The notes: generated by a model not told the origin, from the letters alone. DNA of 64,000 nucleotides from Enterovibrio coralii (GCF_001559595.1 NZ_LNTY01000055.1:1-64000), one strand, 5' to 3'. Counted from the stretch's first letter, positions 10,639-22,589 are shown. Numbers and translations: made by a program.

Positions 10639-11797
10639 ATGGCGTGGAATGAGCAGGAAATAATGGCGGTCAGGACAAAGATCCGTGGGGTAACAATAAC
10701 CGCGGTGGTCGTGACCAAGGACCGCCTGACCTCGATGAGGTGTTTGGCAAGCTCAGCCGCAAGCTGAGTGGTTTGTTTGGCGGCAAGGGTCCGTCTTTCG
10801 GTGGCAGCAGTGCCGCTGGTTTGGGCGCAATTGCCGTTGTGGGTTTGGTTGTATGGGGTGTGTCAGGTTTCTACACCATCGGTGAAGCAGAGCGTGGCGT
10901 TGTTCTTCGCTTTGGTGAATACGACCGCATTGTCCAGCCGGGTCTGAACTGGAAACCAAACTTCGTTGACGAGGTTATCCCAGTTAACGTTGAAGCGATT
11001 CGTTCGCTGCGTGGTTCGGGTCAGATGCTGACCAAAGATGAAAACATGGTCAACGTCGAAATGGATGTTCAGTACCGTGTTTCGAATCCGGAAAAATACC
11101 TGTTCTCGGTGACAAATGCTGATGACAGCCTTCGTCAAGCGACCGACTCTGCGCTGCGTGCGGTGATCGGTGACGCAGAAATGGATGAAATCCTGACGAC
11201 GGGTCGTCAACAAATCCGTGAACGTACTCAGGTGGAAATCAACCGCATTATTGACCGCTACGACATGGGTCTGTTGGTTGTTGACGTGAACTTCGATGCT
11301 GCACGTCCACCAGAGCAAGTTAAAGATGCATTCGATGACGCGATTGCTGCGCGAGAGATGAAGAGCGTTTCATCCGTGAAGCGGAAGCATACCGCAACGA
11401 CATCCTGCCAAAAGCAACGGGTCGTGCTGAGCGTCTGAAGAAAGAAGCATTGGGTTACAAAGAGAAAATCGTTAACGAGGCAGAGGGTGACGTTGCTCAG
11501 TTCGACAAGCTGCTGCCAGAGTATCAGGCTGCACCGCAAGTAACGCGTAACCGCCTGTACTTGGAAACGATGGAAAACGTCTTTGGTAACACAAGTAAAG
11601 TGATGATCGATTCGTCAGAAGGCGGCAGCAACCTGCTGTACCTGCCTTTGGACAAGTTGATGTCTCAATCGCCTCAACAGCGTACGGCGGTAGATAACAC
11701 GGCAAGTGACTACGGTATTGAGCTGGAAAGCTCACAGCCAGTTGCGCCAGTGAATAACAATTCCCGTCAGTCGACAACGCGTCAGGGGAGATATTAA
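10639..11797 (+). CDS. hflK: FtsH protease modulator HflK (two apparent frameshifts)
   Basis: Inner-membrane SPFH/band-7 protein that forms a cage with HflC around FtsH. The true start is ATG at 10639 with GGAG at 10628-10631, reading MAWNE. The frame is lost at about 10654 (one C missing restores PGNNGG and DPWGNNNRGG) and again at about 11357 (one G missing restores EDEERFIREAEAYRNDILPKATGRAERLKKEA). With both bases added the product is 386 residues, the usual length. It has one membrane segment (AAGLGAIAVVGLVVWGVSGFY) and a band-7 domain. It is followed by hflC after two bases. Confidence 0.92.
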
Positions 11798-11799
11798 TT

Positions 11800-12687
11800 A
11801 TGCGTAAACTATTAATTCCTCTCATTATCGTCTCGATTGTCGTGGGCTTGATGTCTGTGTTCGTCGTGGATGAAGGTGACCGTGGTATCGTGATCCGTTT
11901 CGGTCGAGTACTGAAAACCGATGACGATCTGGCGAAGATCTATCAACCAGGTCTGCACTTTAAAGTGCCATTGTTTGACCGTGTTCAGGTACTGGACGCG
12001 CGTATTCAAACCATGGATGACCAATCTGACCGTTTCGTAACGTCAGAGAAAAAAGACGTGATCATCGACTCCTACGTGAAGTGGAAGATCCAAGACTTTG
12101 GCCAATACTACCTGTCTACAGGTGGTGGTAACCGTCTGACTGCAGAAGCGTTGTTGCAACGTAAAGTGGCGGATGGTCTACGTGCAGAAATCGGTTCTAA
12201 GACCATCAAAGAGATCGTGTCTGAGAAGCGTGAGCAGGTTATGGCTGACGTTCTGACTGAAGTTCAGGCAAGTGCGAACGACATTGGTATCGAAGTGATT
12301 GACCTTCGTATCAAGAAGATCAACCTGCCAGAAGAGATCAGTGAATCTATTTACGCACGTATGCGTGCAGAGCGTGAAACAGTAGCGCGTCGTCACCGTT
12401 CACAAGGTCGTGAGAAAGCGGAAGTTATCCGTGCTCAGGCTGAACTGGAAGTGGCAACTGTGCTGGCAGAAGCGGAAAAAACGGCGCGTGTAACACGCGG
12501 TGAAGCAGACGCAGAAGTTGCACGTATCTACGCAGACTCTTTCAACCAAGAGCCTGAGTTCTACAACTTCCTGCGCTCTTTGCAAGCGTATGAGAAGAGC
12601 TTTAACAACAAGGGCGACATTTTGGTTGTTGACCCTAACAGTGAGTTCTTCCAGTACATGAAAGAGCCAAACGCAAGCCTCAACTAA
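11800..12687 (+). CDS. hflC: FtsH protease modulator HflC
   Basis: Partner of HflK in the membrane complex that limits FtsH access to membrane substrates. The 295-residue product has an N-terminal membrane anchor (LLIPLIIVSIVVGLMSVFVV), the band-7 core (DEGDRGIVIRFGRVL, QTMDDQSDRFVT) and the conserved RMRAERETVARRHRSQG coiled region. It is shorter than E. coli HflC (334) because it lacks a mid-domain insertion after the KREQVMADVL region, as is usual in Vibrionaceae. A strong terminator follows directly. Confidence 0.96.
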   Translation: MRKLLIPLIIVSIVVGLMSVFVVDEGDRGIVIRFGRVLKTDDDLAKIYQPGLHFKVPLFDRVQVLDARIQTMDDQSDRFVTSEKKDVIIDSYVKWKIQDFGQYYLSTGGGNRLTAEALLQRKVADGLRAEIGSKTIKEIVSEKREQVMADVLTEVQASANDIGIEVIDLRIKKINLPEEISESIYARMRAERETVARRHRSQGREKAEVIRAQAELEVATVLAEAEKTARVTRGEADAEVARIYADSFNQEPEFYNFLRSLQAYEKSFNNKGDILVVDPNSEFFQYMKEPNASLN

Positions 12688-12705
12688 GACGCTGCGATGA
12701 CAAGA

Positions 12706-12737
12706 AAGACAAGGCACAATGCCTTGTCTTTTTTTTT
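12706..12737 (+). terminator. Intrinsic terminator after hflC
   Basis: Perfect 10-bp stem AAGACAAGGC (12706-12715), loop ACAAT, GCCTTGTCTT (12721-12730), then a run of nine T. It closes the hfq-hflX-hflK-hflC transcript. Confidence 0.93.
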
Positions 12738-12757
12738 GCCTGAACATTGAGGGTGAT

Positions 12758-12952
12758 ATGAATAATACGCTGTTAGTTGCACTCGGATTAGTGCTGGTGG
12801 TTGAAGGTTTGGGGCCGATGTTAGTGCCGAAAAAGTGGCGTGAGATGGTCAGCGAAATGAGTGCGTTACCTGATACCACATTACGCCGAATTGGTGGCTG
12901 TTTGGTCGTGGCTGGGGCGGTGATCGCATATATGATGTGGCCGTCTAAGTAA
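12758..12952 (+). CDS. Small membrane protein, DUF2065 (YjeT family)
   Basis: A 64-residue protein of unknown function. It has two predicted membrane helices (about residues 3-20, LLVALGLVLVVEGLGPML, and 43-60, GGCLVVAGAVIAYMMW) joined by a basic and acidic loop with KKWREM. YjeT-like proteins are found between hflC and purA in many gammaproteobacteria, as here. The ATG at 12758 has GAGGGTG upstream. The start lies 20 bp past the hflC terminator, so it needs its own promoter or read-through. Confidence 0.85.
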   Translation: MNNTLLVALGLVLVVEGLGPMLVPKKWREMVSEMSALPDTTLRRIGGCLVVAGAVIAYMMWPSK

Positions 12953-13065
12953 ATGAATACTGGAAAGAAATGTGACAGTCGGATGCTCGAGAACGGGACG
13001 ACGGTTAAAAAATGACTGCATCGTTTAATCGAAGGTGCTAGAATCCCGTTTTAATCATCAACTGA

Positions 13066-14391
<1,326 letters not shown>

Positions 14392-14408
14392 TCGGTTCGA
14401 GATTGAGA

Positions 14409-14438
14409 AAAACCAGCCTTCACGGCTGGTTTTTTTTT
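14409..14438 (+). terminator. Intrinsic terminator after purA
   Basis: Stem AAAACCAGCC (14409-14418), loop TTCAC, GGCTGGTTTT (14424-14433), with the T-run continuing to 14438. Confidence 0.93.
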
Positions 14439-14495
14439 ATCCAGCTGGTTCTATACTTTTGAAACAAGCAGCACGAAAAAAATTGTCATTAAAGG

Positions 14496-14522
14496 TAAAG
14501 TTGCTCTGACTGGTGCCGATAC
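14496..14522 (+). promoter_or_regulatory. Sigma-28 (FliA) promoter for motX
   Basis: TAAA (14496-14499), 15-base spacer, GCCGATAC (14515-14522). The enterobacterial sigma-28 consensus is TAAA-N15-GCCGATAA, so this is an 11/12 match with exact spacing. It lies 54 bp before the motX ATG. The motX gene is known to be sigma-28 dependent in polar-flagellate vibrios. Confidence 0.85.
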
Positions 14523-14576
14523 AAGTTAGGTAAGACGAACAGTCTCAAATAACATCACCGTCAAAAGTGGGAATGC

Positions 14577-15197
14577 ATGAAACTGCGAACACTCTTTTTA
14601 TCAATCATATTAGCCAGTGGCACGGCACGCGCGGAAGTGGGGCCTGCTTTACCTGTGTATGATGATTCGCAGTTGATTAGACTGTTTGAAACCAATACCC
14701 ACCTCAATAAAGTGAAAGACGACGACTGTCAGCTTTTACAAGATATCGAAGCACGTGCGCTGCGTGTCGAATCCCCTGCGTATCAGTTCCTGTACGGCGA
14801 CATGCTGGCTTGGGGCGTGTGTGTGGATCGTGATGTGGAAAACGGTATCTACTATATGCAGTTGGCCGCTCAGCAAGGCTTGCCAGCCGCATTAGAGCAG
14901 CTTGGCCGTTATTACTCTCGTGGCACCTTGGTGCAGCAAGACAGAGAACGCGCGATTCCGTATTTCCGTGAAGCGGCTTCTTTGGGGGATACCCGCGCAA
15001 GGCTGCAACTTGCCGAGCTTCTGGTGAACGATTACGGCAGTCCACTCGATTACGAAGATGCCTATCGCTGGCTCTATCACACTATCACTGCAGACCAATC
15101 CACGCACAACCGTATTTCCTCGTTGCGAAAAGCACTCGAAGACAAAATGCCGCGTAATGTGATCGCTCGCGCAAAACGCCGTGACACCTACTGGTAA
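14577..15197 (+). CDS. motX: Sodium-type flagellar motor protein MotX
   Basis: Periplasmic protein of the T ring around the Na+-driven polar flagellar motor, where it recruits PomA/PomB with MotY. The 206-residue product has a signal peptide (about 1-19, ending GTARA) and Sel1-like repeats around residues 80-165 (AYQFLYGDMLAWGVCV, AALEQLGRYYSRGTLV, ARLQLAELLVNDYG). Two cysteines (DDDCQLL and WGVCVD) probably form the structural disulfide. The C-terminal ARAKRRDTYW is typical. The upstream sigma-28 site supports a flagellar role and implies a complete Na+ motor elsewhere in the genome. Confidence 0.93.
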   Translation: MKLRTLFLSIILASGTARAEVGPALPVYDDSQLIRLFETNTHLNKVKDDDCQLLQDIEARALRVESPAYQFLYGDMLAWGVCVDRDVENGIYYMQLAAQQGLPAALEQLGRYYSRGTLVQQDRERAIPYFREAASLGDTRARLQLAELLVNDYGSPLDYEDAYRWLYHTITADQSTHNRISSLRKALEDKMPRNVIARAKRRDTYW

Positions 15198-15441
15198 GCC
15201 AGTAACCCTTTCTATTTTCAGCTAAAAATCTAACTCGTTGTTTCTCAAAAGAACGCCGATTTTCGGTGTGATTTCACCGACATTTCGCGACAAATTCGTT
15301 ATTTGATTGTCCGCTTTTGACATATTCTCTCGCCGATTTTGAGTGGGTCAGAAAGATGACGATGTACACGCACGTCATGAACAGGATGTTCGCGATCTCC
15401 AAGGAACGTCCCAGAGTGTTTATGTACGGAGTGTAGTTACA

Positions 15442-15999
15442 GTGAGTCGTATTTTGTTGGTTTCAGGTCACCCGGATCTGAAAGCTTCTCACGCTAATAT
15501 TGCGATCCTTAATGCGCTGAGCAACGTCTCTGATCTGAGCGTGCGTAAGCTGGATGTGCTTTATCCTTCTTTTGATATTGATGTGGCCGCCGAGCAACAG
15601 GCTTTGGTGGACGCTGAGTTGGTCATTTTTCAATTCCCACTTTACTGGTCAACCTACCCAGCCATCATGAAGCAGTGGTTTGACGCTGTGTTTACCTATA
15701 ACTTTGCCTTTGGCCCAGAAGGGGACAAGCTGAAAGGCAAAAAGGTGATCCTGTCTATCACCTGTGGCGCGACCGAGAACTCTTATGCGGAAGGCGAATT
15801 TAACTTCTTCGCACTAGAGCGTTACCTGGATGCGGCGATGCACCCAGCTAACGCGGCACAAATGGATATCGTCGATGAGGTGATCACCTTCGAAATGAAC
15901 GCGATCGTCGAAGAAGGTGGCGATAAATCTCTGGTTAACACCTTGTCACTGGCACACGCAGAAAAACTGAAAGCGGCCATTCAACAACACATTTCTTAA
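15442..15999 (+). CDS. NAD(P)H-dependent flavin oxidoreductase (flavodoxin-like quinone reductase)
   Basis: Cytoplasmic FMN/FAD protein of the KefF/MdaB/NQO1-like family that reduces quinones or related electrophiles. The 185-residue product shows the flavodoxin-like fold: LLVSGHPD and SHANIAIL at the phosphate site, FQFPLYWSTYPAIMKQWFDAVFTYNFAFG at the flavin site, and LSITCGATENSY. I chose GTG at 15442 (VSRILLVSGHPD), with GGAG at 15428-15431; an open frame reaches 15343 but is unlike the family. It is 14 bp before the nucleoside transporter. An imperfect operator-like repeat TCGGTG-N6-CACCGA lies upstream at 15263-15280. Confidence 0.82.
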   Translation: MSRILLVSGHPDLKASHANIAILNALSNVSDLSVRKLDVLYPSFDIDVAAEQQALVDAELVIFQFPLYWSTYPAIMKQWFDAVFTYNFAFGPEGDKLKGKKVILSITCGATENSYAEGEFNFFALERYLDAAMHPANAAQMDIVDEVITFEMNAIVEEGGDKSLVNTLSLAHAEKLKAAIQQHIS

Positions 16000-16013
16000 C
16001 GGGTAGTTTCTCC

Positions 16014-17258
16014 ATGCTTCAATCTCTTTTGGGTGTAGCGATCCTTATCGCTATCGCTTTCGCGTGCTCGTCGGCGAGAGACCGCGTCAATTGGCGTACC
16101 GTAGGTGGTGCACTGGTTATTCAGCTTGTGGTGGCAGGCTTTGTACTCTCTACTTCGTTTGGTGCAGATGTGCTGCTGTCGATTTCAAACGGCGTGTCGA
16201 ACGTGCTGGGATTTGCGTCGAAAGGTATCGCGTTTGTATTCGGTAACCTGGTGACGTTTCAGGTGGAAAACCTCGGCTTCGTCTTTGCTTTCCAAGTGCT
16301 GCCTGCCATCATTTTCACAGGCGCATTGGTCAGCCTGCTGCACTACCTTGGCATCATGCAGATCTTCGTTCGTATCTTTGGTGGTGCGCTGCAAAAGCTG
16401 CTGGGTACCTCAAAAGCAGAGTCAATGAATGCCATTGCCAACACGGTATGTGGTCAAACGGAAGCCCCGCTTTTTGTTAAACCTTGGCACCCTTATCTGA
16501 CCAAATCAGAAATCTTCGCCATCATGGTGGGTGGTCTGGCATCTATCGCAGGCTCCATTCTGGCCGGTCTTGCGGGCATGGGCGTAGAAATCAAATACTT
16601 GGTCATGGCGTGCTTTATGAGTGCACCAGCAGGCCTTTTATTTGCCAAACTAATGATGCCGGAAGTCGACACACCAGTGAACGACGTGCCAGAGCTGCCG
16701 GATGATGAAAAGCCGTCAAACTTCATTGATGCGGTGGCAAAAGGCGCGATTGCGGGCCTGCAAATTGCGGCGGTAGTGGGCGCGATTTTGATTGCCTGTA
16801 TCGGCCTGATTGAGATGTTTAACGGTCTCTTAGGTTGGGTTGGCCTGCAAGTTGGTATCGAAGGTCTAACCCTTGAGCGCATTCTGGGCGTGCTGTTTGC
16901 ACCTGTGGCGTGGGTGATTGGTGTGCCGTGGGCGGAAGCGCAAATTGCAGGCTCATTCATTGCGCAGAAACTGGTACTGAACGAGTTTGTGGCATACGCA
17001 GGCTTTGCGCCTTACATCAGCGGCGAAATCGTAGAAGCGACAGGTCAGGCGATGTCGGCGAAATCTGTGGCTATCGTGACTGTGGCACTGTGTGGCTTTG
17101 CCAACCTTGGCTCGGTGTCGATGGTCGTTGCCGCTCTCAGCACTATGATCCCGAAAATGTCAGGCTTCATTGCCAAAGTCGGTATGCGTGTGCTGCTGGC
17201 AGCGACGCTGGCAAACCTGCTGTCGGCCACCGTCGTAGGTATTTTCGTGTCTTTGTAA
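16014..17258 (+). CDS. Concentrative nucleoside transporter (NupC/CNT family)
   Basis: Inner-membrane symporter that imports nucleosides with Na+ or H+. The 414-residue product is strongly hydrophobic with gate/core and transport domains, including the family signatures GQTEAPLFVKPW and LVLNEFVAYAGF. The ATG at 16014 follows a short gap after the oxidoreductase gene, so both may share a transcript. Vibrio genomes encode several CNT paralogues, and I cannot assign the substrate range from sequence. Confidence 0.92.
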   Translation: MLQSLLGVAILIAIAFACSSARDRVNWRTVGGALVIQLVVAGFVLSTSFGADVLLSISNGVSNVLGFASKGIAFVFGNLVTFQVENLGFVFAFQVLPAIIFTGALVSLLHYLGIMQIFVRIFGGALQKLLGTSKAESMNAIANTVCGQTEAPLFVKPWHPYLTKSEIFAIMVGGLASIAGSILAGLAGMGVEIKYLVMACFMSAPAGLLFAKLMMPEVDTPVNDVPELPDDEKPSNFIDAVAKGAIAGLQIAAVVGAILIACIGLIEMFNGLLGWVGLQVGIEGLTLERILGVLFAPVAWVIGVPWAEAQIAGSFIAQKLVLNEFVAYAGFAPYISGEIVEATGQAMSAKSVAIVTVALCGFANLGSVSMVVAALSTMIPKMSGFIAKVGMRVLLAATLANLLSATVVGIFVSL

Positions 17259-17278
17259 GCGCAAACCCATACCCAAAG

Positions 17279-17304
17279 AAAAGCCCACTTAGGTGGGCTT
17301 TTTT
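17279..17304. terminator. Bidirectional terminator between nucleoside transporter and hmp
   Basis: Stem AAAAGCCCAC (17279-17288), loop TTAG, GTGGGCTTTT (17293-17302), with T on one side and A on the other. It serves both converging genes. Confidence 0.9.
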
Positions 17305-17321
17305 GTGTCTGTTAATCGGGC

Positions 17322-18512
17322 TTAGCCAATCACTTTATGTGGGCCGAAGCACTCGTAGAAGATGCGATCTGCGGCGACACCTGCATCGGTAAGCTGCTTG
17401 GCGACATACTGCATAAAGCCAACAGGGCCACACAGATAGAAATGACGGGTCGTTGAGTCCAAAAGGCCTTCTACTTGCGTCAGAACCATGTTTCCTGAGT
17501 GGTCAAAGTGCTCACCCGGTTGGTCGTTATCTTGCGGCTCACGGTACCACACGGCGCGTTGTACATTGGTGTCTTGGTGCATTAGTTCACCAATGCGGTG
17601 TGAAAACGCATGGTGCTGACCGTTCTCGGCAGCGTGCAGCCAATGGATGCCGGCTTGGTGATTACCTGTCAGGGTCTCAATCATCGACAACATAGGGGTT
17701 TGTCCAACGCCACCTGAAATCAGCGCGACAGGTGTGTCACTTGTCGATTGGAAGAAGAAGTCGCCTGTTGGCGGCGCAAGTTCAACTACATCACCTTCTT
17801 GAACATGGTCGTGCAGGTAGTTGGATACCGTGCCTTGTGGGTCGCGTTTGACCGAGATGCGATAGGTCTTGCCGTTTGGTTTATCGGACAAGCTGTACTG
17901 ACGAATTTCGCGGTTCTCAAATACCTCTGGCTCGAGGTAAATACCAATGTATTGACCCGGTTTGAATGACGCGACTGGCTTGTCATCTTCAGGGGCGAAC
18001 ACAAAGCTGGTGATTACATCGCTCTCTTTTCGCTTTTCAATCACGCGGAAGCGACGCGTACCACGCCAGCCGCCGTTCTCGTTTTCTTTCTCTTGGTAAA
18101 TTTCTTCTTCACGGGTAATGAAGACGTTGGCAAGCACACCGTAGGCTTCCGCCCATGCATCCAGCACCTCTTGACCAGGTGAGAACATCTCATCAATGGT
18201 CGCCAACAGGTTTTCACCCACAATGGCGTACATTTCTGGTGTGATGGCGAAACTTGCGTGTTTCTGGGCGATTTTCTCCACCACTGGCAGCAGGGCTTCG
18301 AGGTTATCAATGTTTGCTGCATAGCCATGAACGGCGTTAAACAACGCTTCTCGTTGGGCACCCGTGAATTGGTTGCTCATGTTGAAGATGTCTTTGAGCT
18401 CTGGGTGACGGCTGAACATGCGGTCATAGAAATGCGCGGTCAGTTTTGGGCCAGTAGCAGCAAGTAAAGGGGCAGTAGATTTTACGATCTCGATAGTTTT
18501 CGCGTTGAGCAT
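17322..18512 (-). CDS. hmp: Flavohemoprotein, nitric oxide dioxygenase
   Basis: Converts NO and O2 to nitrate using NAD(P)H. The 396-residue product has an N-terminal globin domain (about 1-140; [24 protein letters not shown] near the proximal heme ligand), an FAD domain with RQYSLSD, and an NAD domain with [11 protein letters not shown] and the C-terminal CGPVGFM and ECFGPH. It is divergent from nsrR, and an NsrR operator lies 24 bp before its start codon, so it should be induced by NO. Confidence 0.97.
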   Translation of the reverse strand: MLNAKTIEIVKSTAPLLAATGPKLTAHFYDRMFSRHPELKDIFNMSNQFTGAQREALFNAVHGYAANIDNLEALLPVVEKIAQKHASFAITPEMYAIVGENLLATIDEMFSPGQEVLDAWAEAYGVLANVFITREEEIYQEKENENGGWRGTRRFRVIEKRKESDVITSFVFAPEDDKPVASFKPGQYIGIYLEPEVFENREIRQYSLSDKPNGKTYRISVKRDPQGTVSNYLHDHVQEGDVVELAPPTGDFFFQSTSDTPVALISGGVGQTPMLSMIETLTGNHQAGIHWLHAAENGQHHAFSHRIGELMHQDTNVQRAVWYREPQDNDQPGEHFDHSGNMVLTQVEGLLDSTTRHFYLCGPVGFMQYVAKQLTDAGVAADRIFYECFGPHKVIG

Positions 18513-18535
18513 ATGAAGACCTTTTTATATTTTTA

Positions 18536-18558
18536 AAGTGACATTTAAAATGCATCTT
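18536..18558. promoter_or_regulatory. NsrR operator upstream of hmp
   Basis: The 23-bp site contains ACATTTAAAATGCATCTT and matches the known NsrR consensus (AAGATGCATTT-N-AAATGCATCTT) except for three bases in the left half. The right half AAATGCATCTT is perfect. It lies in the hmp promoter region. Confidence 0.85.
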
Positions 18559-18781
18559 TAAGGTTGTATCTGAAATGAATGTTTAGATCAACCGTTAAAA
18601 GTAAGGTTTGAAAAACAACGCCAGAAGACGTGAGCCAAAAGAGATAGTTGTTGAGTAAGGATGTTTTGATTGCGGTGGTTGTGCTCTAATTCAGTGGTAG
18701 GGTAAGCAATTGAAAAAAATGTGAGCGCACGCGCCTTTTGCTTCAGATCAGAGTACAATGGCGCCGAGGAGATTTGAAAAC

Positions 18782-19216
18782 GTGCAATTAACCAGTTTTA
18801 CAGATTATGGCCTGAGGGCGCTCATGTATCTGGCTATGCTTCCTCCCGATGAGTTGACCAGTATTACTGTGGTCACAGAGAAATATGGGGTGTCACGAAA
18901 CCATATGGTGAAAATCATTCATCGTATGAGTCAGGCCGGCTACGTTGAGGCTGTTCGTGGCAAGAACGGGGGGATTCGGCTTGGTAAGCCAGCGGAAGAG
19001 ATCATTATTGGTGAGGTGATCCGATCGTTGGAGCCACTGCAAATCGTTAATTGTGGTGCCGATAATTGCCATATCACACCTGCCTGTCGCCTGAAAAAAG
19101 CGATTGCCGATGCCGCAAACGCATTTTTGGCTGAAATGGACAAACACACTCTTCATGACATGGTGGCGGGCAACGATGACCTGCGCCATCTTCTAATCCC
19201 GGTTCGCCCGTCCTAA
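18782..19216 (+). CDS. nsrR: Nitric oxide-sensing repressor NsrR (Rrf2 family)
   Basis: Iron-sulfur repressor that loses DNA binding when NO attacks its cluster. From the GTG at 18782 ([14 protein letters not shown]) the protein is 144 residues, with a winged helix ([18 protein letters not shown] as recognition region) and cluster ligands Cys91, Cys96 and Cys102 (CGADNC..PAC), the same positions as in E. coli NsrR. GAGGAG at 18766-18771 supports this start; an upstream ATG at 18758 is in frame but lacks a ribosome site. The local target is hmp. In enterobacteria nsrR also precedes rnr, as here. Confidence 0.95.
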   Translation: MQLTSFTDYGLRALMYLAMLPPDELTSITVVTEKYGVSRNHMVKIIHRMSQAGYVEAVRGKNGGIRLGKPAEEIIIGEVIRSLEPLQIVNCGADNCHITPACRLKKAIADAANAFLAEMDKHTLHDMVAGNDDLRHLLIPVRPS

Positions 19217-19329
19217 AACACAGAAATTGAGACGACTAGAGAGTTTTTTGTCGCAATCGTGGCGGGCACCCATTTTCTTTAACACAAAGCGATATACTGA
19301 GTAACACATATCGCTAACGGGAATCATAT

Positions 19330-21833
19330 ATGTCTAAGGACAAACATCTACATAGCAACGATCCGTTTAGCGGTCGTGAAGCAGAAAAATACGAAAACCC
19401 AGTTCCTAGCCGCGAGCATTTGCTTGAGGTGATTAAAGGGTTCACGACACCTGTAAACAGAGACCAACTTTTCGAAGTGTTGGGCCTGAAAAGCGACGAA
19501 GAATACGAAGCTTACGCCGCCGTCTGCGTGCCATGGAGCGCGATGGACAACTGATTTTTACCCGCCGTCAGTGTTATGCGCTGCCTGAGCGTCTAGACCT
19601 CGTAAAAGGTACTGTTATTGGCCACCGTGATGGGTTTGGCTTCCTGCGTCCAGAAGGTAAAGGCAACCGTGAAGACTGGCTGCTGCCGCATCACCAAATG
19701 AAGCAAGTGATGCATGGCGATTTTATCCTAGCGCAACCTGCGGGCACTGACAAACGTGGTCGCAAAGAAGCGCGCGTGGTGCGTGTGCTAGAAGAGCGCA
19801 AAGGCCAGATTGTTGGCCGTTACTTCGTTGAAAACGGCATGGGCTTTGTCGTGCCGGATGACTCGCGCCTAAGCCAAGACATCGTGATCCCTCAAGAGGA
19901 TCGCAAGGGCGCACGCATGGGTAACGTTGTGGTGGTGGAAATCTTCCAACGCCCAACCCGTCAACACAACCCTGTTGGTCGCGTGGTAGAAGTGCTGGGT
20001 GAGAACATGGCACCGGGCATGGAAATCGAGATTGCCGTGCGTACCCACAACATCCCACACGAGTGGCCACAGGACGTTGAAAAACAAATTAAAGGCTTCA
20101 CCGAACAAGTCCCAGAAGAGGCGAAGCAAGGTCGTGTAGACCTGCGCGAACTGCCGCTGGTCACCATTGATGGTGAAGACGCACGTGACTTCGATGATGC
20201 CGTGTTCTGTGAGAAGAAAAAATCTGGCGGCTGGCGCCTATGGGTCGCGATTGCTGACGTCAGCTACTATGTGCGCCCAGACTCAGCGTTGGACAAAGAA
20301 GCAATTAACCGTGGTAACTCGGTGTACTTCCCGTCTCAGGTCATTCCAATGCTGCCGGAAGTGCTGTCGAATGGTCTTTGTTCGCTGAACCCGCAGGTTG
20401 ATCGCCTGTGTATGGTGTGTGAGATGACCATTTCTGAAGCGGGCAAGCTGTCTGGCTTCAAGCACTACGAAGCGGTAATGAACTCCCATGCTCGTCTGAC
20501 TTACACCAAAGTAGCGGCGATGCTGGAAGGTGATGAAGAACTGCGTGAGCGTTATGCGCCGCTGGTTCCGCACCTTGAAGAGCTGAGTAACATGTACAAA
20601 GCGCTTCGTGCATCTCGTGAACAGCGTGGTGCAATTGAATTTGAAACGGTAGAAACCAAGTTCATTTTCAATGCGATGCGCAAGATTGAACGCATTGTGC
20701 CGCTTGAGCGTAACGATGCGCACAAGATCATCGAAGAATGTATGATTTTGGCCAACATCGCGTCTGCGCGTTACGTGGAAAAGGCCAACGAGCCTGCACT
20801 GTACCGCGTACACGAAGCGCCGGGCGAAGAGCGCCTGACGGGCTTCAAAGACTTCCTGAAAGAGCTGGGTTTGGCACTGGAAGGTGGTTTGGAGCCATCG
20901 CCAACCGATTACGCAAAACTGGCGCACGCGATTGCAGGTCGTCCGGATCAAGAGCTGATCCAGACCATGTTGCTGCGCTCAATGAAGCAAGCGGTATATC
21001 AAGCGGATAACTCGGGCCACTTTGGTCTGGCGTTGAAGCAATACGCGCACTTTACGTCGCCAATTCGTCGCTATCCAGACTTGTTGTTGCACCGCGCCAT
21101 CAAGTATCTGATCGCGAAAGAAGAAGGCCGGAATACGGACCGTTGGACCCCAACCGGTGGCTTCCACTACTCCATGGATGACATGGACGTAATGGGCGAG
21201 CAGTGTTCAATGACTGAGCGCCGTGCGGATGACGCGACCCGTGACGTGTCAGACTGGCTGAAGTGTGAATACATGCAAGACCACGTGGGCGAAGTGATGG
21301 AAGGGACCATTGCTAACGTGACGGGTTTTGGCTTCTTCGTGCGTTTGAACGAATTGCACATTGATGGTCTGGTGCACATCTCGAATCTGGATAACGACTA
21401 CTACAACTACGACATGGTGGGTCAGAAGTTGGTGGGCGAAAGCTCGGGTCGTATTTTCAGACTTGGCGATCAGGTCACAGTCAAAGTATTATCCGTCAAC
21501 CTTGATGAAAGGATGATCGATTTCGAACTTGAAGGAACCACGCGCAAGGCACGAGGAGCAGGTAAAACCGCTCGTCAACATGCCAAGAAAGGTCGTGCTG
21601 AGTCAGGCAAAAATGCCGAGGCCAGCAAAGAGCGACTGTCAGTGCGTCAGCAACTGAAGCGTGGCGCGATTCCAAAAGTGGATGGCGATAAGGCTCCGGA
21701 AGGTAAGCGCGGCGGCAAAGGTAAGAAACCAAAAGCTGCGAATCCGGCTAGAAAGAAAACCAAGGCTGAAAAGGTGCGCAAGAAAAAAGCGCAAAAAGGC
21801 AAAGCTGCCAAAGCAGATAAAAGTAAGAAGTAA
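19330..21833 (+). CDS. rnr: Ribonuclease R (apparent frameshift)
   Basis: Processive 3'-5' exoribonuclease that degrades structured RNA and acts in trans-translation quality control. The reading frame starts at ATG 19330 and is lost at about 19512; one extra T restores [22 protein letters not shown] and an 834-residue protein. Domains follow in order: helix-turn-helix-like N-terminus, two cold-shock domains, the RNB catalytic domain with [12 protein letters not shown] (metal-binding Asp), an S1 domain (about 640-725, [17 protein letters not shown]) and a long Lys-rich tail. It is followed 3 bp later by rlmB. Confidence 0.93.
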
Positions 21834-21836
21834 TCC

Positions 21837-22574
21837 ATGAGCAATGAAATGATTTACGGCATCCACGCCGTCAAAGCCGTACTGGAGTCTGATCCGTCTC
21901 GCTTTATCGAAGTCTTCGTGCTGAAAGGCCGCCAAGACGATCGTGTATTGCCTGTGTTGAACGAACTGACTCGCCTTGGTATCACCATGCAGGAAATGGG
22001 TCGTAAAGCGCTGGATGACAAAGCGAAAGGTGCGTCTCACCAAGGTCTGATTGCCCGCGTGAAGCCGGGTCGTCAGTACAACGAGAACGATCTGGACATC
22101 ATTCTGGATGGTAAAGAAAACCCATTGCTGTTGGTACTGGACGGTGTGACCGACCCGCACAACCTAGGCGCATGTCTGCGTAACGCAGATGCCGCAGGTG
22201 TGTGTGCGGTTATCGTACCAAAAGACAAATCGGCACAACTGAACGCAACCGCGCGCAAAGTGGCTGTGGGTGCAGCAGAAGTCGTGCCTTTGGTTCGCGT
22301 AACTAATCTGGCGCGCACCATGCGTGCTCTACAGGAAAAAGGCGTGTGGTTTGTAGGTACCGCTGGTGAAGCGACGCACGATGTGTACGACGCGAAACTG
22401 ACTGGTCCTCTGGCTATTGTTATGGGTGCTGAGGGTGACGGTATGCGTCGTCTGACGCGTGAAACCTGTGACGATCTGATCAGCATCCCAATGGCGGGCA
22501 GCGTATCAAGCCTGAACGTGTCGGTAGCCACCGGTATTTGTTTGTTTGAAGCCGTGCGTCAGCGCCGCGGATAA
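21837..22574 (+). CDS. rlmB: 23S rRNA (guanosine-2'-O-)-methyltransferase RlmB
   Basis: SpoU-family enzyme that methylates G2251 in the peptidyl-transferase P loop. The 245-residue product has an N-terminal L30e-like substrate domain (about 1-75) and the trefoil-knot catalytic domain with [23 protein letters not shown] and the terminal [20 protein letters not shown]. It is cotranscribed with rnr, as in E. coli. Confidence 0.97.
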   Translation: MSNEMIYGIHAVKAVLESDPSRFIEVFVLKGRQDDRVLPVLNELTRLGITMQEMGRKALDDKAKGASHQGLIARVKPGRQYNENDLDIILDGKENPLLLVLDGVTDPHNLGACLRNADAAGVCAVIVPKDKSAQLNATARKVAVGAAEVVPLVRVTNLARTMRALQEKGVWFVGTAGEATHDVYDAKLTGPLAIVMGAEGDGMRRLTRETCDDLISIPMAGSVSSLNVSVATGICLFEAVRQRRG

Positions 22575-22589
22575 TACGCCAAGCAATGA

